61,387 bases of DNA from Chloroflexota bacterium (lineage in GTDB: Bacteria > Chloroflexota > Anaerolineae > Anaerolineales > VGOW01): assembly GCA_016875735.1 (NCBI GenBank), contig VGOW01000018.1:1-61387 (forward strand). The letters run 5' to 3'. Both the position numbers and the translations under genes were made by a program. Of this stretch, positions 33,171 through 41,661 are shown one piece after another. The notes under the pieces are model-generated. The model worked only from the letters and a program-made list of their open reading frames with translations. It was not told the DNA's origin and searched no databases. Positions within the stretch are counted from its first letter, which is position 1, and the number at the start of each line of letters is the position of its first letter.

Positions 33171-34557
33171 CGATGGGGAGGGTGAAAGAGACTTGCGCTC
33201 CGTTGCCCTGCTCACTCTTGGCGGTGATCTCGCCGCCGTGAAGGATGATGAGCTGCCGGGCGATGGCGAGTCCGAGTCCGCTGCCGCTGCCGTCGCCGTC
33301 GGGCGGGCGCGTGCGCGATTTGTCGGCGCGGTAAAAACGCTCGAAGATGTGCGGGAGCGAGTTGGGAGGAATGCCGGGGCCGGTGTCGGAAACAGTAGTC
33401 AGTAGAGAGTAGTCAGTCGTCAGAGTCTTTCTGGCCACTGACATCTGGAGGCTGACGACTCCACCTTCGGGCGTGTGGCGAATGGCGTTGCTGAGGAGGT
33501 TGCCGAGCACTTGCTCGATTCGCTGCGAATCGATATTGACTGAGGGGAGGCCGTCGGGGATGTCGGCGGTGAGGGTGAGGCGTTTGGCATCGGCTTGCGG
33601 GGTGAAGCGGACGACGACGGAACGGGCCAACGCGGCGGGATCGGTGGGCACACGGTCGAGGCTGAGTTGTCCGGCGTCGGCGAGGGCCAGTGTGCGCAGA
33701 TCATCCACGATGCGCGAGAGGAGGCGAGTCTGATCGAGCAATGGCTCAAGGTTATCGGATGTGGGCGGAAGGACGCCGTCAATGACGGCTTCGATGTTAC
33801 TTTGCAAAACGGCGAGTGGGTTGCGCAGTTCGTGAGCGATGTCGGCGGTCATGTCGCGGCGCAGGCGTTCGGCTTTTTCGAGATCGGCGGCCATCGCGTT
33901 GAACGATTTTGCCAGCTCGCCGATTTCATCGGCGGATGAGACCGGCACTCGATGAGCGAGATCGCCGCGGGCGACGGCGCGCGTGGCAACGGTGAGCCGC
34001 TGGATGGGGCGGACGAGGCTGAAGGCGATCACTCCGCCGACGACGAGCGCGGCGGCTCCGGCGGCCAGCGCCGCCAGCCAAATGGCGCGGTTCACTCGGG
34101 CGAAGATGTCGGCGCCGGACGGGCCGAGCGGCGGCCCCCCGCCCATCATTTCGCCCATTCCCCCTTCGGCAATCAGCACACCCACCGGCTCGCCGTTCAA
34201 CTCAATGAGCAGAGCGGACGAGGCATCGTATTCGGTGAGCGTTTGGCCGGTGAGCAACCCATCCGTGTCGGTCACCACGTAATTGTGCGCGTCGAGGATG
34301 ATCACCCGCTGGCGCATCATGCCGCCCATGCCGTGACCGGGGGCATCGAGCAAACCCTCCACACCTTCCCATGAACCGTGCCCGCGATAATATCCAGCGA
34401 GGCGTTGAGCGAGAGCCGTTTCGGTGGTCATGCCGTTGCCGAGCATGAAGCCGCGCACTTCGCGCGCCGCCGCCAGATTGGCCAACACCGAGACGACGAT
34501 CATACCGATGAGCACAACGGCGAGGAAAGAGAGGAGGAGTTTGGGGAAAAGACGCAT
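33166..34557 (-). CDS. Membrane sensor histidine kinase
   Basis: A 463-residue kinase from the ATG at 34557. Helix 1 (KLLLSFLAVVLIGMIVVSVLANLAA), an extracytoplasmic region with Gly/Met-rich segments (APGHGMGGMMRQR and GGMGEMMGGGPP), helix 2, HAMP, the phospho-acceptor DIAHELRNPLAVLQSN, N-box NLLSNAIRHTPEGG, and G-boxes VSDTGPGIP and GSGLGLAIARQL. Between the N-box strands and DTGPGIP lies an extra 13-14 residues (RKTLTTDYSLLTT), encoded by a TAGTCAGTAGAGAGTAGTCAG repeat. The partner regulator gene is 60 bases upstream. Met-rich sensor segments and neighbours suggest copper or silver sensing. Confidence 0.92.
   Translation of the reverse strand: MRLFPKLLLSFLAVVLIGMIVVSVLANLAAAREVRGFMLGNGMTTETALAQRLAGYYRGHGSWEGVEGLLDAPGHGMGGMMRQRVIILDAHNYVVTDTDGLLTGQTLTEYDASSALLIELNGEPVGVLIAEGGMGEMMGGGPPLGPSGADIFARVNRAIWLAALAAGAAALVVGGVIAFSLVRPIQRLTVATRAVARGDLAHRVPVSSADEIGELAKSFNAMAADLEKAERLRRDMTADIAHELRNPLAVLQSNIEAVIDGVLPPTSDNLEPLLDQTRLLSRIVDDLRTLALADAGQLSLDRVPTDPAALARSVVVRFTPQADAKRLTLTADIPDGLPSVNIDSQRIEQVLGNLLSNAIRHTPEGGVVSLQMSVARKTLTTDYSLLTTVSDTGPGIPPNSLPHIFERFYRADKSRTRPPDGDGSGSGLGLAIARQLIILHGGEITAKSEQGNGAQVSFTLPIA
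33391..33444. repeat. TAGTCAG microsatellite inside the kinase gene
   Basis: AACAGTAGTCAGTAGAGAGT, then AGTCAGTCGTCAGAG and GGCCACTGAC, are imperfect TAGTCAG units like those between genes at 16992. They are read in frame as part of the kinase ATP-binding domain. Confidence 0.65.
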
Positions 34558-34561
34558 AGGA

Positions 34562-34629
34562 AATGAGCAATGAGACAATGATCAATGAACAACGGCATTG
34601 TTCATTCTCTCATTGATCATTGTTCATTG
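34562..34629. repeat. Composite palindrome (AATGAACAATGAG type)
   Basis: AATGAGCAATGAGACAATGA and further units pair with TTCTCTCATTGATCATTGTTC on the right. The right arm encodes the last residues and stop (N-E-Q-stop) of the response regulator. It is the same family as the block at 24051. Confidence 0.8.
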
Positions 34630-35300
34630 AACTTGTATCCAACTCCGAACACAGTCAGCACATACTTTGGTTTCTTTGGGTCGCGTTCGAGTTTAGCGCG
34701 CAGGTTTTTGATGTGCGCGTCCACCGTGCGCTCGTAGCCCTCGAAGGCGTCGCCCTGCGCGGCGTCGAGCAGTTGCAATCGGCTGAAGGCGCGTCCCGGC
34801 TCGCGCGCCATGGCGGCGAGGAGGCCAAATTCGGTGGGCGTCAGTTCGATGCTTTCGCCGCCGCGCGTGACGGTGTGGCGGGTCAGATCGATGACGATGT
34901 CGGCGACGCGGATGACTTCGGGCGGAGTCGGCGCCCCTTCGGCGCGGCGCAGAACGGCGCGCACCCGGGCGACGACTTCGCGCGGGCTGAAGGGTTTGGT
35001 CACGTAATCGTCTGCGCCGAGTTCGAGTCCGATCAATCGATCCGTTTCCTCCACCCGCGCGGTGATCATGATGATGGGCACGTTGGAGGCGGCCCGCAGT
35101 TTGCGCGCCACGTCGAGTCCGTCCATGCCGGGCATGTTGAGGTCGAGCAGAACGAGGTCGGGTTTTTCGTGTTTGTATTGGGCGAGCGCGGCGGGGCCGT
35201 CGGGGGCGGACACCACGCGGAACCCGGCCTGCTCGAGGTAGCCGCGCACCACTTTGATCAGCTGCGGCTCGTCGTCGGCGATGAGGATCGTCTGCGGCAT
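34617..35300 (-). CDS. OmpR/PhoB-type response regulator
   Basis: A 227-residue regulator of standard length. The receiver domain has the acidic pair in LIADDEPQLIK, the phospho-acceptor Asp in LVLLDLNMPGMDGLDVAR (about residue 53) and Lys in DDYVTKPFSPREV. The winged-helix domain includes ELTPTEFGLLAAMAREPGRAF and YERTVDAHIKNLRAKLERD. Its last residues and stop codon come from an AATGAACAATGA repeat. It works with the kinase gene downstream and probably controls the two envelope-protein genes upstream. Confidence 0.94.
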   Translation of the reverse strand: MPQTILIADDEPQLIKVVRGYLEQAGFRVVSAPDGPAALAQYKHEKPDLVLLDLNMPGMDGLDVARKLRAASNVPIIMITARVEETDRLIGLELGADDYVTKPFSPREVVARVRAVLRRAEGAPTPPEVIRVADIVIDLTRHTVTRGGESIELTPTEFGLLAAMAREPGRAFSRLQLLDAAQGDAFEGYERTVDAHIKNLRAKLERDPKKPKYVLTVFGVGYKFNEQ

Positions 35301-35308
35301 TTCAACCA

Positions 35309-35385
35309 GAGATTACCGCAAAGACGCGAAGAGCGCAAAGACTCTTCGAGAAGGAATCTTCGCGCTCTTTATCTCTGCGTCTTTT
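35309..35385. repeat. Composite palindrome (CGCAAAGACGCGAAG type)
   Basis: AGATTACCGCAAAGACGCGA and AGAGCGCAAAGACTCTT on the left face AATCTTCGCGCTCTTTATCT and CTGCGTCTTT on the right. It occupies the whole gap between the zinc-ribbon membrane protein gene and the response regulator gene. Confidence 0.75.
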
Positions 35386-35777
35386 TAGATCTTCTCGCCG
35401 CAGTGGGAGCAGGCTTTCCAGCCGGGTTGGATGGGCTTGCCGCAGTGAGCGCAGGCCGCCTGCGGCACGGCGGGCGCGCGGGGCGCCGACACGGTGCGCA
35501 CCAGCCATACAATGCCAAGCGCGATCAGCGCAAGCCACAGGATCGGCCACAGCAACATGCCGAAGCCGAAGAATGACATGCCGCCGAAGCTGCCCATCAT
35601 TGATCTGCCTCCGAACATGTGGCCGCCGCCGGCCATGTGCCCCGGCCCCATCATCCCGTAACCGTAATTGTTCAACCCCAGTTGAGGAGCGAAGAACGGA
35701 AGGATGTTCGAAGCCACGATGGAGAGAACAATCAACACGGCGCAGATTCCGAGTACCCATTGAAGTGGTTTGCTCAT
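35385..35777 (-). CDS. Membrane protein with Met/Gly/His loop and zinc ribbon
   Basis: A 130-residue protein. The first transmembrane helix (WVLGICAVLIVLSIVASNIL) is followed by an external Gly/Met/His-rich loop (YGYGMMGPGHMAGGGHMFGG), a second helix (LLWPILWLALIALGIVWLV), and a cytoplasmic zinc ribbon (CAHCGKPIQPGWKACSHCG). The loop is similar in composition to copper-binding proteins elsewhere in the window. RBS GGAGGCACT precedes the start. It is between the signal-peptide protein and the two-component genes on one strand, so it may be a target or modulator of that system. Confidence 0.8.
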   Translation of the reverse strand: MSKPLQWVLGICAVLIVLSIVASNILPFFAPQLGLNNYGYGMMGPGHMAGGGHMFGGRSMMGSFGGMSFFGFGMLLWPILWLALIALGIVWLVRTVSAPRAPAVPQAACAHCGKPIQPGWKACSHCGEKI

Positions 35778-35797
35778 AGTGCCTCCAAAAGTGAATG

Positions 35798-35824
35798 GCT
35801 CAAGCCCCGCATTGGGGCTTGAGC
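35798..35824 (-). terminator. Intercistronic hairpin
   Basis: GCTCAAGCCCC (35798-35808) pairs with GGGGCTTGAGC (35814-35824), five-base loop. On the minus strand it is followed by CATTCACTTTTGG. It lies between two genes of one run and may cut or stabilise the message rather than end it fully. Confidence 0.5.
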
Positions 35825-35844
35825 ATTGAGATTGAAATGTGTCG

Positions 35845-36372
35845 TTACGAATTGGGCGCGGGTGTGGGAGCGATGTGCGGGCATGCGCCGCCGTACGCGC
35901 CGCGGCCGAAGCCGCCCCGCCCGCCCATGTGGCTCAGCATCCAATCGGCCTGCTCTTGGGTGAGCGTGCCAGCGGCCGCCGCCTCGTTGATCGCCGCCGT
36001 GCGAGCCTCGGTCATGATCGCGGCGAACTCAGTTTGGCTGAAGCCGAGCGAGGTTGCAATCTGATACGGCGTCTCACCGGCGGCCACGCGCTTATCGAGC
36101 TCTTCGCGGCTAAGGCCGAGTCCTTCGGCCAGCGCGTTGAACATCGCCTCGTGCATCGGGCCGCTCTCGGCGAAGTTGGCGGAGCGCCCCCCCATCATGC
36201 CGAAGCCGTGCGCGCCGCGAGCGTATCCACCGCCCATCATCCCGTATCCGTACCCATACCCGCCGCCGGTGGGCGGAACCGGGGTGGGGGTTTGAGCCGC
36301 CGCCACACCCGCAACCGCGAGCGCGTTTACGACGACGAGGGATCCTGCAATCACAATCAGTTTCTTGTTCAT
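35845..36372 (-). CDS. Secreted Gly/Met-rich helical protein
   Basis: A 175-residue protein from the ATG at 36372 (GGAG six bases before it). A signal peptide (to about residue 25, VAGVAAAQTP) precedes a Gly/Tyr/Met/His-rich segment (GGYGYGYGMMGGGYARGAHG) and a helical domain with repeats of the type LGFSQTEFAAIMTEARTAA and AGTLTQEQADWMLSHMGG, resembling DUF2680-like proteins. Composition suggests metal or stress response in the envelope. It is the first gene of the run leading to the two-component system. Confidence 0.75.
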   Translation of the reverse strand: MNKKLIVIAGSLVVVNALAVAGVAAAQTPTPVPPTGGGYGYGYGMMGGGYARGAHGFGMMGGRSANFAESGPMHEAMFNALAEGLGLSREELDKRVAAGETPYQIATSLGFSQTEFAAIMTEARTAAINEAAAAGTLTQEQADWMLSHMGGRGGFGRGAYGGACPHIAPTPAPNS

Positions 36373-36483
36373 AGTTGTCTCCATTGGTTTCGGCCCCTGT
36401 GGCCGATCTCTCTGAGCATCAGAGTAAAGCAAACCCATGAAGAACTTATGAAGGCCGCCCGAAGGCTTGGTGAAGACGGAAAA

Positions 36484-36514
36484 GAAACGCCCCGAATTTT
36501 GGGGGTCGGGGCGT
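36484..36514 (-). terminator. Terminator of the DHOD-like gene
   Basis: ACGCCCCGA (36487-36495) and TCGGGGCGT (36506-36514) pair perfectly; on the minus strand TTTCTTTTCC follows. It lies 27 bases after the DHOD-like stop codon. Confidence 0.7.
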
Positions 36515-36540
36515 CGTCGGCGCGCGTGGGAACTTGCCGC

Positions 36541-37554
36541 TCACCCGCGCGGCATCTCGAACTGTGTGATCGCTCGCATGTAATGCGCCCGCTCGAAGGC
36601 CGCCGGAGAGCGCACCGATTTCTGGCTCATGCTCCCGCACATCTGAGTCACCGACTCGTATTCGTGCTCTTCCATCCAGCGGAGCATGTCGGCGCGGATG
36701 TCGGCGATGCGGCCCACGCCGTTGAGCAGCAGTTCGGAAGCCATCATCGTCACCCGCGCGCCCACCATCAACCCTTTGATCGCGTCCTCTGCCGTGTGCA
36801 CCCCCGAGGTGAGCGCCATCGCGGCTTTGATGCGGCCATACAACAGCGCGATCCACGTCAGCGGCAAGCGCATGGCCTGCGGCGTGTTGGCCGTGCTCAG
36901 CGCGGCGCGCGGCACCACTTCGAGATTTTCGAGATCGATGTCCGGTTGATAGAACCGATTGAAGAGCACCAGCGCGTCGGCTCCGGCTTCGTCGAGGCGG
37001 CGGGCCATGTGCGCCATATTGGTGAAGTATGGACTCAGTTTCACCGCCACCGGAACATTCACCGATCTCTTCACATCCTTCACCAGATCGAAATAAGCCA
37101 GTTCAATAGCGTTGCTGGGCATGAACGGATCGGTGGGGATGAAATAGATGTTGAGTTCAAGCGCATCGGCGCCCGCCTCTTCGATCAGTTTGGCGTATTT
37201 GATCCAGCCGCCGGTCGAAACTCCGTTGAGGCTGCCGATGATGGGAATCTTCACCGACGCTTTGGCCTTGCGAATATGCTCGAGATATTTGTCGGGGGTG
37301 AGGTTGTATTCGCTCGGCTCCGGAAAGTAGGAGAGGGCTTCGGCGAAACTTTCGGTGCCGTAAGTGAGGAAGTGATCGAGCTCGTGGCTCTCTTGGTTGA
37401 TCTGCTCTTCGAAGAGCGAATACATGACGATGGCCGATGCGCCCGCGTCTTCCATTCGTTTGAGGCTGTCGATGTTTTTGGACAGCGGCGAAGCCGACGG
37501 CACTAACGGATTGCTGAGCTTGAGTCCGAGATAGGAAGTGGAGAGATCGAGCAT
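36541..37554 (-). CDS. Dihydroorotate dehydrogenase-like FMN protein
   Basis: A 337-residue FMN-barrel protein. It begins [20 protein letters not shown] and has [30 protein letters not shown] and [19 protein letters not shown] as in the dihydroorotate dehydrogenase superfamily. The catalytic base region of true class 1 enzymes is not clear, and proteins of this subtype are found beside pyruvate:ferredoxin oxidoreductase, as here. It may therefore use ferredoxin to reduce another substrate rather than make pyrimidines. The physiological reaction is not known to me. Confidence 0.85.
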   Translation of the reverse strand: MLDLSTSYLGLKLSNPLVPSASPLSKNIDSLKRMEDAGASAIVMYSLFEEQINQESHELDHFLTYGTESFAEALSYFPEPSEYNLTPDKYLEHIRKAKASVKIPIIGSLNGVSTGGWIKYAKLIEEAGADALELNIYFIPTDPFMPSNAIELAYFDLVKDVKRSVNVPVAVKLSPYFTNMAHMARRLDEAGADALVLFNRFYQPDIDLENLEVVPRAALSTANTPQAMRLPLTWIALLYGRIKAAMALTSGVHTAEDAIKGLMVGARVTMMASELLLNGVGRIADIRADMLRWMEEHEYESVTQMCGSMSQKSVRSPAAFERAHYMRAITQFEMPRG

Positions 37555-37557
37555 AGG

Positions 37558-37640
37558 TGGTTCGGTGGTTGGGTGGTTTGATGGTTAGGTGGTTCGGTGG
37601 TTGGGTGGTTCGCACCAACCACCCAACCACCTAACCACCA
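37558..37640. repeat. GGTGGTTCGGTGGTTGG tandem/palindrome
   Basis: About eight imperfect GGTGGTT(C/G/A)G units on the left face CCAACCACCCAACCACCTAAC on the right. The right arm encodes the last residues and TAG stop (N-G-G-stop) of the nifJ gene. A short block of the same units is at 45163-45193. Confidence 0.8.
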
Positions 37641-40600
37641 TTCAATCCTGCCAATTGCTCATACTGCTTCCATCGTTGGTTCACATCGTCTTGCGCGAGT
37701 TTGAGCAAGCGTTCGGCTTCGCCTTCGTTGATCTGCGTCAGCATCCGGAAGCGCGTCTCGTTGTACACATATTTTTCGAGCGGCATGGAGGGCGGCTTGC
37801 TGTCGAGGGTGAAGGGGTTGTGCCCGTCTTTAGCTCGATCGGGGTTGAAGCGATACAGCGGCCAATAGCCCGTCTGCACCGCCTTCTTTTGCTGATCGAG
37901 GCCATAGCGCAGATCGTAGCCGTGCATGGCGCAGTGGCTATAGGCAATGATGATCGACGGCCCGTTGTACGCTTCGGCTTCGAGAAAAGCATGGATGGTT
38001 TGCGCGTCGTTGGCGCCCATCGCCACCGAGGCCACATACACATTGCCGTAAGACATCGCCAGCGAGCCTAGCCCTTTCTTGGGCAGGCCTTTGCCTCCGG
38101 CGGCAAACTTGGCCACCGCGGCGCGCGGCGTGGATTTGGAGGCTTGCCCGCCGGTGTTGGAATACACTTCGGTGTCCAACACGAGCACGTTGACGTTGCG
38201 CCCCGAAGCCAACACGTGATCGAGTCCGCCGTAGCCGATGTCGTAAGCCCAGCCGTCGCCGCCCACAATCCACACGCACTTCTTCGCCAGCGTGTCGGCC
38301 AACGATAAAAGGTTGGTGGCCGGCGATCGGAGGTCGGGCGAGGTGACGGCCTCCAATCTCTTTTTCAGTTCCGTCACCCGTTCCCGCTGGTCGTGAATTC
38401 CGGCTTCGGTGGATTGATCGGCGTTGAGCAATGCTTGCGCGAGATCGCCGCCGATTTGATCGGCCAGTTGAGTCACCAACTCGCGGGCGAACTCGATCTG
38501 TTTGTCGAGGGTGAGGCGGAACCCCAACCCAAACTCGGCATTGTCCTCGAAGAGCGAGTTGGCCCACGCCGGGCCGCGCCCCTCGTTGTTTTGCGACCAC
38601 GGCGTGGTGGGCAGGTTGCCGCCGTAAATCGAAGAGCAGCCGGTGGCGTTGGCAATCACTGTCCGATCGCCGAAGAGTTGCGAGAGGAGTTTGAGATACG
38701 GCGTCTCGCCGCACCCGGCGCACGCGCCGGAGAACTCGAACAGCGGCCGGAGCAGCTGCGAGTCCTTCACTGAGTTGAGGTGAAGCACGCGGCGATCCAC
38801 TTCGGGGATGGCGAGGAAGTATTCCCAGTTCGCTCGCTCGGAGTCGCGCAGGGGCAGCTGCGGCATCATGTTGATCGCCTTCAACCGCGTTTCGCTTTTG
38901 TTCTTCGCCGGGCAGGCTTCCACGCACAACGCACAGCCGGTGCAGTCTTCGGGCGCAACTTGCAGAGTGTATCGCCACTCGCTGAATTCTTTCCAGCGCG
39001 CGGCGGTGGATTTCAATTTGGGCGGCGCGTTTTCGAGATACTTCGCCTCATACACTTTCTCGCGGATCACTGCGTGCGGGCACACCAGCACGCACTTGCC
39101 GCATTGGATGCAGATGTCCGCATCCCACACCGGAATTTCGAGAGCGATGTTGCGTTTCTCCCATTGCGACGTGGCAGTGGGATACGTGCCGTCCACCGGC
39201 ATCGCGCTCACCGGCAGATCGTCGCCCGTTCCGGCGATCATCTTCGCCGTCACTTTTTGCACGAACTCCGGCGCTTGCGCCGGAACGGGGGAGCGCATCT
39301 CGATGGCGCTCGTCACCAAATGCGGCACCTCCACTTCCTTGAGATAGTGGAGTGTTTGATTCACCGCGTCGAAATTGCGCAGAACGATCATCTCGCCGCG
39401 CTTGCCGTACGTCTTTTCGATGGAGTGGCGAATGGCCTCGATGGCCTCCTCTCTCGGAAGGACGCCGCTGATGGCGAAGAAACACGTCTGCATGATCGTG
39501 TTGACGCGGCCGCCCATGCCCGTGTCGCGGGCTACTTTGTAGCCGTCGATCACATAGAAGCGAATCTTCTTGGCGATGATCTGCTCCTGCACTTTGCGCG
39601 GCAACTGCTCCCACACATCGTGCGCCGGGTACGGACTGTTGAGCAGAAACACTGCGCCCTGCGCCGCGCGCTGAAGCATGTCGAATCGTTCGAGGAAGTT
39701 GAATTGATGGCAGGCCACAAAGTTGGCCGACGAGATCAGATAAGCCGAGCGAATCGGCTTCGGGCCGAATCGCAAATGGGACACCGTCACCGAACCCGAC
39801 TTCTTCGAGTCGTACACGAAATACCCCTGCGCGTAATTGTCGGTGTCCTCGCCGATGATCTTGATCGAGTTTTTGTTTGCGCCCACCGTGCCATCGGAGC
39901 CGAGGCCGTAAAACAGCGCGCGCACGGTGTCGGGGCTTTCGACGCTGAACAAAGGATGGTAGTCGAGGCTGGTGTGAGTCACATCATCCGTGATGCCCAC
40001 CGTGAAATGATTCTTGGGCTTGGCTTTGCTCAATTCGTCGAACACCGCCTTCACCATCCCCGGCGTGAACTCTTTGGACGACAACCCGTATCGGCCACCG
40101 ATGATTCGCGGCATGGCCGCCATCGCTCCCGAAGCCGCGCTCTCGGCGCAGGCCGTCACCACATCTTGATACAACGGCTCCCCGGCGCTGCCCGGCTCTT
40201 TGCAACGGTCGAGCACGGCGATAGATTTGACGGTGGGCGGCAGCGCCCGCACGAAATGCTCGACCGCAAACGGGCGATACAACCGCACCTTCACCACCCC
40301 CACCTTTTCGCCGTTGGGCAGCAACGCTTCCACCGTTTCCTGAGTCGTCTCCGCGCCCGAGCCCATGATCACGATCACCCGCTCGGCATCCGCCGCGCCG
40401 TAGTAATCGAAGAGGTGATACTGCCGTCCGGTGAGTTCGGCGAATTTGTCCATCGCGTTCTGCACGATGGCCGGGCACACTTTGTAATACGGGTTCACCG
40501 TCTCGCGCCCCTGAAAATACACGTCGGGGTTTTGCGCCGCGCCGCGCATCACCGGGTGATCGGGCGAGAGGCCGCGGGCGCGGTGCGCGTGCACGAGGCC

Positions 40601-41194
40601 GTCGTCGGTCATGGCCCGGATATCCTCGTCGGCCAACTCTTCGATCTTGGCCACTTCGTGCGAGGTTCGGAAGCCGTCGAAGAAGTGCATGAACGGAACG
40701 CGGGCTTCCAACGTGGAAGCATGAGCGATGAGGGCCATATCGGCCACTTCCTGCACCGAGTTCGAGCACAACAGCGCCCAGCCGGTGGCCCGAGTCGCCA
40801 TCACATCGGAATGGTCGCCAAAGATGGAGAGGGCCTGCGCGGCGAGAGAGCGCGCGCTCACGTGAAAGACCGCCGAAGTCAGTTCACCGGCGATCTTGTA
40901 CATGTTGGGGATCATCAACAACAAGCCCTGCGAGGCAGTGAACGTCGTCGTCAGCGAGCCGGTTTGCAGTGCGCCATGCACCGCGCCGGCCGCGCCGCCT
41001 TCGCTCTGCATCTCTTGCACCAGCGGCGCCGTGCCCCACAGATTCTTCTTCCCCTCCGAAGCCCACTGATCGGCCCATTCGCCCATCGGCGACGAGGGGG
41101 TAATCGGGTAGATGGCGATCACCTCGCTCAACTTGTAGGCAACACGAGCGGCGGCTTCATTGCCGTCAATCGTAACCATGCGTCTGTTAGCCAT
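37631..41194 (-). CDS. nifJ: Pyruvate:ferredoxin (flavodoxin) oxidoreductase
   Basis: A single-chain enzyme of 1187 residues, the usual length, starting at 41194 (MANRRMVTIDGNEAAARVAY). It converts pyruvate and CoA to acetyl-CoA, CO2 and reduced ferredoxin. Visible are the substrate-binding YPITPSSPMGEW, the two 4Fe-4S clusters CIQCGKCVLVCPHAV and CTGCALCVEACPAK, and the thiamine domain with CAGCGETPYLKLL and ANATGCSSIYGGNLP that also binds the third cluster. The last Asn-Gly-Gly-stop is encoded by an intergenic-type repeat. The DHOD-like gene follows on the same strand. Confidence 0.97.
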   Translation of the reverse strand: MANRRMVTIDGNEAAARVAYKLSEVIAIYPITPSSPMGEWADQWASEGKKNLWGTAPLVQEMQSEGGAAGAVHGALQTGSLTTTFTASQGLLLMIPNMYKIAGELTSAVFHVSARSLAAQALSIFGDHSDVMATRATGWALLCSNSVQEVADMALIAHASTLEARVPFMHFFDGFRTSHEVAKIEELADEDIRAMTDDGLVHAHRARGLSPDHPVMRGAAQNPDVYFQGRETVNPYYKVCPAIVQNAMDKFAELTGRQYHLFDYYGAADAERVIVIMGSGAETTQETVEALLPNGEKVGVVKVRLYRPFAVEHFVRALPPTVKSIAVLDRCKEPGSAGEPLYQDVVTACAESAASGAMAAMPRIIGGRYGLSSKEFTPGMVKAVFDELSKAKPKNHFTVGITDDVTHTSLDYHPLFSVESPDTVRALFYGLGSDGTVGANKNSIKIIGEDTDNYAQGYFVYDSKKSGSVTVSHLRFGPKPIRSAYLISSANFVACHQFNFLERFDMLQRAAQGAVFLLNSPYPAHDVWEQLPRKVQEQIIAKKIRFYVIDGYKVARDTGMGGRVNTIMQTCFFAISGVLPREEAIEAIRHSIEKTYGKRGEMIVLRNFDAVNQTLHYLKEVEVPHLVTSAIEMRSPVPAQAPEFVQKVTAKMIAGTGDDLPVSAMPVDGTYPTATSQWEKRNIALEIPVWDADICIQCGKCVLVCPHAVIREKVYEAKYLENAPPKLKSTAARWKEFSEWRYTLQVAPEDCTGCALCVEACPAKNKSETRLKAINMMPQLPLRDSERANWEYFLAIPEVDRRVLHLNSVKDSQLLRPLFEFSGACAGCGETPYLKLLSQLFGDRTVIANATGCSSIYGGNLPTTPWSQNNEGRGPAWANSLFEDNAEFGLGFRLTLDKQIEFARELVTQLADQIGGDLAQALLNADQSTEAGIHDQRERVTELKKRLEAVTSPDLRSPATNLLSLADTLAKKCVWIVGGDGWAYDIGYGGLDHVLASGRNVNVLVLDTEVYSNTGGQASKSTPRAAVAKFAAGGKGLPKKGLGSLAMSYGNVYVASVAMGANDAQTIHAFLEAEAYNGPSIIIAYSHCAMHGYDLRYGLDQQKKAVQTGYWPLYRFNPDRAKDGHNPFTLDSKPPSMPLEKYVYNETRFRMLTQINEGEAERLLKLAQDDVNQRWKQYEQLAGLNGG

Positions 41195-41302
41195 ATCCAA
41201 ACAAGTCCCTTCGCACAAACAAGCCTAAATCAACTACACACCGCCTTGTAGTGACATATCACATAGTTTCGGATGACTTGTGTCGGTTTTTGTCATGGCG
41301 GC

Positions 41303-41337
41303 AAACAAAAAAGTCCGCGCCGGAAATTCTGGCGCGG
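41303..41337 (-). terminator. Terminator of the ABC exporter genes
   Basis: CCGCGCC (41315-41321) pairs with GGCGCGG (41331-41337); on the minus strand the stem is followed by ACTTTTTTGTTT. It lies 50 bases after the permease remnant. Confidence 0.8.
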
Positions 41338-41386
41338 GCAAGATATTTGGACTCCGCCGCATATTTCACAAGGGCGCGGCCTCCGC

Positions 41387-41659
41387 TCAGTCGTATCGGA
41401 ATCGCCACACCGCCAACCCGAAGAACGCCGCCGCATAAAGCAAGAGGATGCCCACGGGCTGCCACACTGCTTGAATGCTCAGCCCGCGCACGATGATATT
41501 CTGAAATCCGTCCATCGCCCACGCGCTCGGCATGAGATGCCCAATGGCCGAAAACGTAGCGCCGGTGTATTCCAGCGGCACGACCAGCATCATCCCCACC
41601 GCAAACAAACTGCGCGTCGAGCGGAGTATATCTTTGAAGGCAATGTCGAGAATTTTCAT
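41387..41659 (-). pseudogene. ABC-2 permease with large internal deletion
   Basis: The 90-residue product joins a normal ABC-2 permease N-terminus (MKILDIAFKDILRSTRSLFA, residues 1-20, then VGMMLVV) to a normal C-terminus (PLEYTGATFSAIGHLMPSAW through FFGLAVWRFRYD). A full-length permease has several hundred residues and about six helices; the middle is missing in frame. The junction is at about residues 27-28. It follows its ATPase gene by two bases. Most likely a decayed gene, though an assembly collapse is possible. Confidence 0.75.
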
Positions 41660-41661
41660 GG

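Noticed and set aside
37558-37640. A CRISPR array
   Set aside because: Units are 7-10 bases, directly adjacent without unique spacers, and no cas genes are present.
38780-41251. An 823-residue open frame on the plus strand opposite nifJ
   Set aside because: It is the antisense of a strongly conserved gene in GC-rich DNA, is Arg/His-rich and has no domain or ribosome-binding site. The same applies to the long frames opposite ppdK (47677-49815), the alcohol dehydrogenase and DadA-like genes (12976-15090) and hemL (4856-6301).
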